Assembly (NCBI GenBank): GCA_023249275.1
Contig: JAHFCV010000104.1
Span: forward strand, 1 to 8,522
DNA length: 8,522 nt
Reading direction: 5' to 3'
Source of the DNA: Candidatus Methanoperedens sp.
GTDB lineage: Archaea > Halobacteriota > Methanosarcinia > Methanosarcinales > Methanoperedenaceae
Shown in pieces: positions 1 to 5,736 of the stretch. Position 1 is the stretch's first letter. The number at the start of each line of letters is the position of its first letter. The notes under the pieces are model-generated. The model did no database searches. It was not told the origin of the DNA and saw only the letters and a list, made by a program, of their open reading frames with translations. The position numbers and the translations under genes are program-made.

Positions 1-1221
1 CCTGAGCCTCTGGAAAAAGGAATCCTGCGCGCAAAACATGATATAGTGATGTTCAAGGATGGAACTGTTAGATACGACCTTTCAGACCTGCCCCTTACTC
101 ATATCAGACCAAAGGAGTTAGGAGTTTCAGTTTCGAAACTGAAAGAACTCGGATACGCGACCGATACATACGGAAAACCGCTTACCGATGAAACTCAGGT
201 ACTTGAACTTAAAGTCCAGGATATTGTCGTATCAAGGGACTGCGGCGAATATTTGCTTAAGACCGCAGGGTTCATCGACGACCTTCTTGTGAAATATTAT
301 AAAGTCGGGGCTTACTACGATATCAGCAGCATCGGGGAACTTATCGGGAAACTGGTCATCGGGCTTGCGCCTCACACCTCTGCCGGCGTTCTGGGGCGCC
401 TCGTGGGTATCACGACCGCGTCCGTGGGCTATGCGCATCCCTTCTTCCACGCTGCAAAAAGACGCAACTGCGACGGTGACGAGGACTGTGTGATGCTACT
501 TATGGATGGGCTGCTTAACTTCTCGCGCTCCTACCTTCCCGACAAGCGCGGCGGGCAGATGGATGCACCGCTTGTGCTCACCTCGCGCATCGACCCCAAT
601 GAAGTGGATAAGGAGGCGCATAATATAGATGTGCTCTTCCAGTATCCACTTGAGTTCTATGAGGCGACGCTTAAGTACACGCATCCGAAGGACATCGTGA
701 AGCTCATGGATACAGTTAGCGGTAGGCTGGGGACGCCGGCGCAGTATGAGGGCTTCGGTTTCACCCATGATACCACTGACATTGCAGCAGGACCCAGGAA
801 CAGCGCGTACAAGACACTGGGGACGATGATTGAGAAGATGGATGCGCAGCTTGCCCTGGCGCGGAGGATTAAAGCTGTTGATCCTCAGGATGTTGCCGAG
901 AGGGTCATCGAATCGCATTTCCTGCCTGACCTGATTGGCAATTTGCGTTCGTTCTCAAAGCAGAAGGTGAGATGCACGAAATGCAATGCCAAATACAGGC
1001 GCCCGCCGCTTCGCGGGACGTGCCCGAAGTGCGGGGGGAATATCGTGCTTACGGTGCATGAGGGTTCGGTGAGGAAGTATCTTGAGACCTCGCTTCGTAT
1101 CGCGGATGAGTACAATGTGCGGCATTATACGAAGCAGAGGCTTGAGCTGCTGGAGCTTGAGATGAGGTCGCTGTTTGAGAGCGATAAGGTGAAGCAGAAG
1201 GGGCTTGCGGATTTTATGTGA
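1..1221 (+). CDS. polC: DNA polymerase D large subunit DP2, C-terminal part (5' end outside window)
   Basis: DP2 is the catalytic polymerase subunit of the heterodimeric archaeal replicative polymerase PolD; its partner DP1 supplies the proofreading nuclease. The reading frame is open from base 1 (PEPLEKGILRAKHD...), so the GTG/ATG at 46-51 is internal and not a start. About 406 residues are visible, roughly the last third of a protein that is usually 1,100 residues or more. The signature block runs from visible residues 116 to 162 and ends in NCDGDED (156-162), whose acidic residues hold the catalytic metals. A CxxC...CxxC zinc module follows (C325, C328, C341, C344). The last eight residues, QKGLADFM, fit a PCNA-interacting box (Q399, L402, F405, M406). 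No intein is present in the visible part. The gene ends in TGA. Codon use is more GC-rich than in the genes downstream. The family assignment is very secure. Confidence 0.96.
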   Translation, partial: PEPLEKGILRAKHDIVMFKDGTVRYDLSDLPLTHIRPKELGVSVSKLKELGYATDTYGKPLTDETQVLELKVQDIVVSRDCGEYLLKTAGFIDDLLVKYYKVGAYYDISSIGELIGKLVIGLAPHTSAGVLGRLVGITTASVGYAHPFFHAAKRRNCDGDEDCVMLLMDGLLNFSRSYLPDKRGGQMDAPLVLTSRIDPNEVDKEAHNIDVLFQYPLEFYEATLKYTHPKDIVKLMDTVSGRLGTPAQYEGFGFTHDTTDIAAGPRNSAYKTLGTMIEKMDAQLALARRIKAVDPQDVAERVIESHFLPDLIGNLRSFSKQKVRCTKCNAKYRRPPLRGTCPKCGGNIVLTVHEGSVRKYLETSLRIADEYNVRHYTKQRLELLELEMRSLFESDKVKQKGLADFM

Positions 1222-1250
1222 GGATGCCAGTTAACAATTGGATTAATTCC

Positions 1251-1262
1251 ATCTTCTTTTTC
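1251..1262 (+). terminator. Possible T-rich terminator after DP2
   Basis: A pyrimidine run (cttctttttc) lies about 30 bases after the DP2 stop codon. Archaeal RNA polymerase commonly terminates at T-rich tracts without a hairpin, and no strong stem precedes this one. The assignment is an inference from position and composition only. Confidence 0.25.
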
Positions 1263-1355
1263 AACGCATGTTACATCGGATAGTACTATCAGAATATTGA
1301 ACCTTAAACGCTTCAGCAAGAGTATATATACAAGATTTTATGTACAACATATAAT

Positions 1356-1368
1356 AATTTAAATAAAT
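1356..1368 (+). promoter_or_regulatory. Box A (TATA) promoter of the short PP-loop ORF
   Basis: TTTAAATA at 1358-1365 matches the archaeal box A consensus TTTAWATA exactly. With the usual spacing of about 25 bases, transcription would start near 1388, leaving a leader of about 30 bases before the ATG at 1417. That leader contains an AAGGA ribosome-binding site (1405-1409). A second AT-rich block at 1321-1330 (agtatatata) could be an alternative TATA element. Between the two is a small inverted repeat, TATGT-aca-ACATA (1339-1351), which might be an operator but is too short to claim. Confidence 0.5.
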
Positions 1369-1416
1369 CCTACTTGGATTCTTCATAACATTATGTAGTC
1401 TCTAAAGGAAAATAAA

Positions 1417-1680
1417 ATGCCTATAAAAAAAGAAGCTGTACTTTTATTTTCTGGAGGAAGAGATTCCTCTTTGGCAGCAATTCGATTAATTGAAATGGGG
1501 TATGAAATTCATTTACTAACTTTTGATAACGGTGCAATCGAAGACATTGCGAGAAGTAATTTAAGATTGGCAGAATTTAATGATGAAATAAAAGAAAATA
1601 TCATTACAAGAAAAATAATCCATCATCGATTTCCGGCAAGAAGAATTGTGGATGAAAATATTCTGATTTTTAAAAAATAA
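1417..1680 (+). CDS. Truncated PP-loop ATP pyrophosphatase-like protein (possible gene remnant)
   Basis: The 87-residue product begins like N-type ATP pyrophosphatases (QueC, ThiI, TilS relatives). A hydrophobic strand AVLLF leads into the PP-loop SGGRDSS (residues 12-18), then a helix and a second strand, HLLTFDNG (32-39). Such enzymes adenylate a substrate using the PP-loop, but their domains normally need about 200 residues, so this product lacks most of the fold, including substrate-binding parts. A good AAGGA site precedes the ATG and a box A lies upstream, so it may be expressed. Base composition is strikingly AT-rich (AAA, ATT and GAA codons) against the GC-rich DP2 next door, suggesting a different origin. 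Reading in frame past the TAA gives RLIILMICLTC before a dispersed repeat begins, which may be the decayed continuation. I favour a degraded or truncated gene; a genuine small protein cannot be excluded. Confidence 0.6.
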   Translation: MPIKKEAVLLFSGGRDSSLAAIRLIEMGYEIHLLTFDNGAIEDIARSNLRLAEFNDEIKENIITRKIIHHRFPARRIVDENILIFKK

Positions 1681-1711
1681 AGGTTAATCATTTTGATGAT
1701 TTGCCTTACGT

Positions 1712-1738
1712 GCGAATCCGTGTCATCCGTGTTCCATC
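1712..1738 (+). repeat. ATCCGTG-type dispersed repeat
   Basis: The segment carries two copies of ATCCGTG separated by TC (1716-1731), preceded by GCGA. The pattern ATYCGTG-TC-ATYCGTG recurs at 7080-7199, where C and T alternate at the variable position. It is noncoding and sits 31 bases after the stop of the truncated PP-loop ORF. I assign it to the same repeat family by pattern. I see no partner arm close by, so it may be a partial or decayed copy. Confidence 0.5.
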
Positions 1739-1771
1739 ACCACTTTGTTGACTGTTACGCACGCAACCATG

Positions 1772-1793
1772 GGGCGCAGATATGCTGGCGCCC
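1772..1793. other. GC-rich hairpin in the gap between convergent genes
   Basis: GGGCGC (1772-1777) and GCGCCC (1788-1793) can form a perfect 6-bp GC stem around a 10-base loop. It lies between the convergent PP-loop ORF and helicase gene, 67 bases or more beyond the helicase stop. No T-run follows on either strand, so it does not look like a classical terminator. The surrounding 1750-1845 stretch is noticeably GC-rich, but I recognise no RNA gene in it. Confidence 0.35.
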
Positions 1794-1859
1794 GCCTGCT
1801 GCCCAGAGCAATCCGCCGCTTTCTAAACCTGCCTGCGCCGGAATTTTTATAATTTTACC

Positions 1860-3071
1860 CTAATACAACCGCCTGCGCCTGTTACGCTGCTGCCCTTTAT
1901 TAACAACAGGCTTATTCATAATAGGTCTATTCATCCTTCTTTCAGGCTGCTTCATTGCAACCTTCTCAAAAGCAGGCATTATCTCTTCCTTAATCTTCAC
2001 ACCGGTTTCTTTCAATACTGCTGAAAAATTGACATAATCCTTATTTGAAAGGATATTTATCGCCTTGCCTTCAGCTCCCGCTCTTGCAGTTCTCCCTATC
2101 CTGTGGATATACTGCTTGCTCTCTCTGGGAATATCGTAATTATAAACATGAGAAACACCCGGGATATCAAGACCCCTTGCAGCCACGTCTGTGCATACAA
2201 GGACGCAGGCTTTCCCGGAATGGAACAGTCTCATTACGTCGTTCCGTTTGCCCTGCGTCAATCCGCCATGAATAGCCACTGCATCCACACCTGAAAATCG
2301 CAGGTTTTTTGCAACCTTATCCGTATTTCTTTTGGTATTGCAGAAAACCATTACAAGGTTTGAGTTTTCATGCTTCAACAGATGCACCAGTAAAGATAAT
2401 TTCATCTCATCCGCAATATCATAATAAGTCTGGACAAGTTTTTTCGGATCAACATAAGAATCCACCGAAACCTGGAGCGGTTTTTTCATGTGCTTCTGGG
2501 AAAGCCTGACAACATCCTTTGTTATCGTTGCAGAGAACAAAAGAGTCTGCCTTTCCTGGGGGCATTTCATGATTATTCTCTCAACATCATCTTTAAATCC
2601 CATATCGAACATCCGGTCTGCCTCATCAAGCACAAGGGTTTTTACCCTGCCTAATCTGATGGTACTCCTTCCGATATGGTCAAGTATCCTGCCCGGTGTT
2701 CCTACCACAACATCAGCAGTCTGCAATCCCTTGATTTGCGGAGTGATTCCTACACCCCCGTAGACTGCAATGATTCCTAAAGGTTTGTATTTTGAGAATT
2801 TCGCTAAAGCCTGTGAAACCTGCTCAGCCAGTTCTCGTGTGGGAGTCAGTACCAGAGCCTGGATACCTTTTCCTTTTTCCGCACTTTTTAAGATACCGGT
2901 TGCAAATGCAAGCGTCTTTCCGGAACCAGTAGCTGACCCGGCTATAACGTCTTTCCCGGCAAGTATCAAAGGGATCGATTTTTCCTGTATTTCACTGGGA
3001 CTTTCAAACTTCGAGTCTTTTATTGATTTCAAAACAAGCTCGTCTATGCCCAAATTTTTAAAACTTTCCAT
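1860..3071 (-). CDS. DEAD-box ATP-dependent RNA helicase
   Basis: This 403-residue protein is a complete superfamily 2 helicase that would unwind or remodel short RNA duplexes with ATP, probably in ribosome assembly or RNA turnover in the cytoplasm. The motifs appear in order: Q-motif region FESPSEIQ (22-29), motif I ATGSGKT (47-53), Ia PTRELA (77-82), GG (105-106), Ib TPGR (125-128), II DEAD (149-152), III SAT (180-182), V TDVAARGLD (294-302) and VI HRIGRTARAG (323-332). A short tail rich in arginine, lysine and asparagine (about 375-403, ending RNRRRRLY) probably adds nonspecific RNA affinity. The length is that of a minimal two-RecA-domain core, with no extra RNA-binding domain. The stop codon is TAG, 3 bases before the AT-rich trailer. 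It stands alone with its own TATA element, and no strong Shine-Dalgarno site precedes the ATG, so translation may be near-leaderless. Which RNA it acts on cannot be read from the sequence. Confidence 0.95.
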   Translation of the reverse strand: MESFKNLGIDELVLKSIKDSKFESPSEIQEKSIPLILAGKDVIAGSATGSGKTLAFATGILKSAEKGKGIQALVLTPTRELAEQVSQALAKFSKYKPLGIIAVYGGVGITPQIKGLQTADVVVGTPGRILDHIGRSTIRLGRVKTLVLDEADRMFDMGFKDDVERIIMKCPQERQTLLFSATITKDVVRLSQKHMKKPLQVSVDSYVDPKKLVQTYYDIADEMKLSLLVHLLKHENSNLVMVFCNTKRNTDKVAKNLRFSGVDAVAIHGGLTQGKRNDVMRLFHSGKACVLVCTDVAARGLDIPGVSHVYNYDIPRESKQYIHRIGRTARAGAEGKAINILSNKDYVNFSAVLKETGVKIKEEIMPAFEKVAMKQPERRMNRPIMNKPVVNKGQQRNRRRRLY

Positions 3072-3114
3072 AATTTATTTGAAAAAGCGTAATGCTATTT
3101 CTTTCTAACCTCTT

Positions 3115-3128
3115 TAATTTATATTTTT
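3115..3128 (-). promoter_or_regulatory. Box A promoter of the DEAD-box helicase gene
   Basis: On the minus strand this reads AAAATATAAATTAA, an archaeal TATA-like element preceded by further A residues that could serve as a BRE. Transcription would start about 25 bases downstream, near 3092, giving a leader of only about 20 bases before the ATG at 3071. A leader that short fits the absence of a clear Shine-Dalgarno site. Confidence 0.45.
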
Positions 3129-3254
3129 AAAACAATTAAGAGCTATAAGCCAAAAGACTAGATCAATTTACCCCTAAAAGTTATTAGCTGCTGATTATGG
3201 TGAGCACCCATTTATACTTTTGCCTGCTTCGATTGATTTCCTTAAATGCCAATC

Positions 3255-3293
3255 AATTGCATGGCGCTGGCTGCGGCATGGCTCATCGCAATT
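3255..3293 (-). other. Hairpin abutting the stop codon of the CBS-protein gene
   Basis: AATTGC (3255-3260) pairs with GCAATT (3288-3293), and ATG (3261-3263) can pair with CAT (3284-3286) across a bulged base. The result is a stem directly following the TAG stop of the last gene in the cluster. A second, mutually exclusive stem, ATTGATT (3232-3238) with AATCAAT (3251-3257), shares bases 3255-3257. Either could protect or end the operon transcript. No T-run follows, so I do not call it a terminator. Confidence 0.35.
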
Positions 3294-4154
3294 CTATATT
3301 ATAGCCTTCAGCAGATCCTTATCTCGCAGGAGACCAACAAGTTTTTTTGTGTTTGTTATTACGGGCAACTGGTCAATCCTGTTACGCTTCATTTTCCTGG
3401 CACAATCACTGACCTGAGAACTTAACACGGCTGTTTCCGGCTCACCTGTGAGTTTTATAATATCCTTAACAGGTGAATTCGGCAACCTGATTTTAGAGAC
3501 GCTGTAATACAAACTCATCGTATCGCGCATGGATTCCCATGTCCACGCATCATCATCAGAGCCGGCAGACATATCAGACATCTCTGTTTTGTCCTCAATT
3601 ATGCTTGCACTGATAAGATGTTTATCAGACGCAACACCAACCAGGGTGAGATTAGAATCTAAAATCGGAACAGCCTTTACATCGGCTAATTCCATTATCG
3701 CGCCTACCACCGAAAGAGGGGTATCACTCCATACGGAAACAACATTATTCCCAAGATAATCGCTGACAGGGGTTGTGATGTTCAACCTCGCTATAGCTCC
3801 TACTATATCAGCTATGGTTATAAGACCCAGAAGAGAATGGTCATCAACCACGGGCAAACGCCTGATATTATTTTCCAAAATAATACGTGCCGCCTCAACG
3901 ATTGATTTATCAGGTGTAATTGTGACGGGGTTTCGGGTCATCAGCATTGCTATTTGTTCCTCTTCAGGATTCTTTAATAGGTCGGTTCGGGTTACAATTC
4001 CCAACAACTCACCGTTTTTTACGATAGGGACACCAGAAATATGTTTTGTCTTTAATATCTCAAGCACTTCATCCCTGGAACCAGGTAATTCAGCACGGGC
4101 TACATCCCTTACCATTAATTCTTCGACTGTGATGCTTTCTGGAGTTTCAGCCAT
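3294..4154 (-). CDS. Protein with four CBS domains (two Bateman modules)
   Basis: The 286-residue protein consists almost wholly of CBS domains, which pair up and usually bind AMP, ATP or S-adenosylmethionine as regulatory ligands. CBS1 spans about 10-62 (HISGVPIVKNGELLGIVTRTDLL), CBS2 about 66-122 (IRRLPVVDDHSLLGLITIADIV), CBS3 about 129-186 (VKAVPILDSNLTLVGVASDKHL) and CBS4 about 227-286 (IDQLPVITNTKKLVGLLRDKDL). An acidic linker (about 187-212, SDDDAWTW) separates CBS3 and CBS4. There is no catalytic, DNA-binding or membrane domain, so it probably acts by binding a partner protein. It is the last gene of the cluster, 27 bases after the universal stress protein gene, with a GGGAG site before its ATG. 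The partner is unknown; the co-transcribed stress protein or amidohydrolase are candidates by position only. The stop codon is TAG, and CBS4 is complete before it. Confidence 0.92.
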   Translation of the reverse strand: MAETPESITVEELMVRDVARAELPGSRDEVLEILKTKHISGVPIVKNGELLGIVTRTDLLKNPEEEQIAMLMTRNPVTITPDKSIVEAARIILENNIRRLPVVDDHSLLGLITIADIVGAIARLNITTPVSDYLGNNVVSVWSDTPLSVVGAIMELADVKAVPILDSNLTLVGVASDKHLISASIIEDKTEMSDMSAGSDDDAWTWESMRDTMSLYYSVSKIRLPNSPVKDIIKLTGEPETAVLSSQVSDCARKMKRNRIDQLPVITNTKKLVGLLRDKDLLKAII

Positions 4155-4181
4155 TATTCTTCTCCCTTTTTTTTACTGTTT

Positions 4182-4628
4182 TTATTTTTTACCGCGCACT
4201 ACAAGAACGGGTATTTTCGAGTTGCGTACCACTTTCTCAGCCACGCTGCCCAGAAGGAACCTGTCAAGACCGCTTTTTCCAAGCGTTCCCATTACAATAA
4301 GGGAGATGGAGTTTTTCTCCGCATATTTTATTATTTCCTCAGCAGGATGCCCTTCAATTGTATTTCTCTCCACTTCTAAACCCTCGGCAGAAGCCTTATC
4401 AGCCACAATTTTTATCGCCTCATCGCCTTCCTGCCTTAAAAGCCCGTACATGCTTTCCCATGCGGCATCCATCGGAATCGAGGCAAACGCTGCGGTATCA
4501 ACCACATATACAGCGTGCAGTTTTGCTCCTGTATTCTTTGCCAGGTCTATTCCGTAATCAACCGCATTTTTGGTATACTCCGAACCGTCCGTAGCAATCA
4601 ATATTTTTTTATACAATTTACTTGCCAT
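4182..4628 (-). CDS. Universal stress protein (UspA family, ATP-binding type)
   Basis: This is a single 148-residue Usp domain of typical length, cytoplasmic, and probably a homodimer. It starts with the family hallmark KKILIATDGSE (7-17). Near the end it has the nucleotide-binding pattern G-2x-G-9x-G-S: G114, G117, G127, S128. That pattern marks the ATP-binding (MJ0577-like) branch rather than the non-binding UspA branch. The C-terminal strand PVLVVRGKK closes the fold. Such proteins are thought to act as ATP-dependent switches or stress factors without a fixed enzymatic role. A strong ribosome-binding site (AGGAGGGAATT before ATG) follows the amidohydrolase stop by only a few bases. The 21-base gap upstream and 27-base gap downstream support co-transcription with its neighbours. 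Pairing a Usp with a CBS protein makes sense, because both families sense adenine nucleotides. Confidence 0.95.
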   Translation of the reverse strand: MASKLYKKILIATDGSEYTKNAVDYGIDLAKNTGAKLHAVYVVDTAAFASIPMDAAWESMYGLLRQEGDEAIKIVADKASAEGLEVERNTIEGHPAEEIIKYAEKNSISLIVMGTLGKSGLDRFLLGSVAEKVVRNSKIPVLVVRGKK

Positions 4629-4649
4629 AAATTCCCTCCTTCAGTACCT

Positions 4650-5732
4650 TTAGATTATCCCGATAATGTCATCCGGTCTTGCCCGCCTTACCAAACTGCT
4701 CAGTGGATTTCTAATACCTTGCATATTATTTGATTTTTTACTCAGTATCATCAGTTTAGCTTTTTTCCCGTTTTTAATAGAGCCCAATTCTTCATCGAGT
4801 CCTAACATTTTTGCTCCATTTAGCGTACACAGCTTAAATACTTGTCTGTCATCATAAAGATTTGTTTTGGCAAGAAACTCCATCTCAGAGAACATATTGA
4901 CGGAATTCAGCATTACATTATCAGTCCCCACTGCAACAAGAATCTCTTCATCCAGCATTTTTTGAAGAGGCGGCAACCCTGATCTGGTGAGGAGATTTGA
5001 ACGCAGGCATATCACAACAGGAATATCAGCGCTAGCGACAGCCTTAATTTCTTTTTTCCCTGCATGTGTCAGATGAACCAGGAAATCAGGCTGAAGTTCA
5101 ATTGCAGATGCTATATCGGATGAATCCATTTCGCCTGCATGGATGGCAAATTTTTTTCTTTTTTCCTTAGTTTTCCTGGTAATCCCTTTAATAATTTCGA
5201 GTTCCAAATCGCTGGTACTGCTCAATCCTGTTCCATCACAGAGATCAAGATAGCTCATGTCCTCGTTCGCAGGTCTTCCCAAAATCGTTGCCAGAATGCT
5301 GTGACCAGTCCCCGTCCCCGTATTTAAATACGGGGTCTTATGCGGGGTCTTTAACGCTTCTTTGAGCGCTTTCACTCCTGCAACCCCCCCTTCCCGAAAG
5401 TCTGCAAAAGCGCATGTGCCTGTCTTTATCATGTCGGAAATACTCGCCCTCATCGAGGCAACAATGTCGCTGTAAGGGGTTTCCTGCAATATCCTGTGTT
5501 TTAAACCATGCGGGGGCTGTACAAGTTCTGCAAGGGGTAAATAAGGCGGGTCTTTTATCACAGAATCCCCTATGTGCGTATGCGCATTCACAAAACAAGG
5601 GGCTATTATGGTATCTGTGGTGACGGTGCTTTCCTCAACGTTTTTGATTATGCCGTTTTCTATCGTGATATACCCATCAAGAGGCTCAAACTCATCACCG
5701 TATATTATAGTCCCTTTGAGGGTTTGTTCCAT
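4650..5732 (-). CDS. Metal-dependent amidohydrolase (archaeal chlorohydrolase / deaminase-like)
   Basis: This 360-residue protein belongs to the amidohydrolase superfamily, in the branch with cytosine, guanine and S-adenosylhomocysteine deaminases and the ATZ/TRZ-like chlorohydrolases. A small beta domain (1-45) carries the typical opening TIENGIIKNV. The metal ligands are visible: HxH at H51/H53 (NAHTHIGDS), H198 with E201 (HAGE), H220/H223 (HLTHAG) and D271 (GTDN). The C-terminal GSIKNGKKAKLMIL (317-330) is the usual return to the beta domain. The reaction is probably hydrolytic deamination of a purine- or pyrimidine-like ring, but the substrate cannot be read from sequence. Residues 129-143, KTPHKTPYLNTGTGTG plus flanks, look like an in-frame insertion encoded by a palindrome and short duplications (see the repeat entry). 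The ATG lies 4 bases after the propeller stop (TGA-CCGC-ATG) with only a weak upstream AAAGAG site, which suggests translational coupling. Confidence 0.9.
   Translation of the reverse strand: MEQTLKGTIIYGDEFEPLDGYITIENGIIKNVEESTVTTDTIIAPCFVNAHTHIGDSVIKDPPYLPLAELVQPPHGLKHRILQETPYSDIVASMRASISDMIKTGTCAFADFREGGVAGVKALKEALKTPHKTPYLNTGTGTGHSILATILGRPANEDMSYLDLCDGTGLSSTSDLELEIIKGITRKTKEKRKKFAIHAGEMDSSDIASAIELQPDFLVHLTHAGKKEIKAVASADIPVVICLRSNLLTRSGLPPLQKMLDEEILVAVGTDNVMLNSVNMFSEMEFLAKTNLYDDRQVFKLCTLNGAKMLGLDEELGSIKNGKKAKLMILSKKSNNMQGIRNPLSSLVRRARPDDIIGII
5307..5352. repeat. Palindrome with tandem duplications inside the amidohydrolase gene
   Basis: CCCCGTATTTAAATACGGGG (5316-5335) is a perfect 20-bp palindrome. 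To its right CGGGGTCTT occurs twice (5331-5339 and 5343-5351) with a 12-base period, giving KTPH-KTPY in the protein. To its left, TCCCCG occurs twice in tandem (5309-5320), giving the Gly-Thr run. Total length is a whole number of codons and the frame stays open. The residues fall between a helix (VKALKEAL) and a strand (ILATILGRP) of the barrel, where a loop can tolerate extra length. That it is inserted is an inference from its odd composition and symmetry; the symmetry itself is directly visible. Confidence 0.7.
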
Positions 5733-5736
5733 GCGG

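Noticed and set aside
46..51. GTG/ATG as the start of a shortened polymerase gene
   Set aside because: The frame is open upstream to the window edge with DP2-like sequence, and no ribosome-binding site precedes it.
1125..1319. Minus-strand ORF of 64 codons overlapping the DP2 end
   Set aside because: Half of it is the antisense of DP2 and ends in a serine run caused by DP2 codon use (GAGCTG, AGATG patterns). No ribosome-binding site or family resemblance.
1741..1859. GC-rich spacer considered as a small RNA gene
   Set aside because: Only one 6-bp stem stands out, there is no promoter, and no known RNA family or tRNA-like pattern could be recognised.
3198..3296. TAG stop of the CBS protein read as pyrrolysine with a further 32 codons
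   Set aside because: The fourth CBS domain is complete before the TAG, the extension shows no domain, and the helicase also ends in TAG at a natural end. TAG appears to be an ordinary stop here.
3775..4557. Long plus-strand ORF (260 codons) antisense to the CBS and universal stress protein genes
   Set aside because: Its opposite strand holds two genes with clear families and ribosome-binding sites, and the translation shows no family motifs. It is a shadow.
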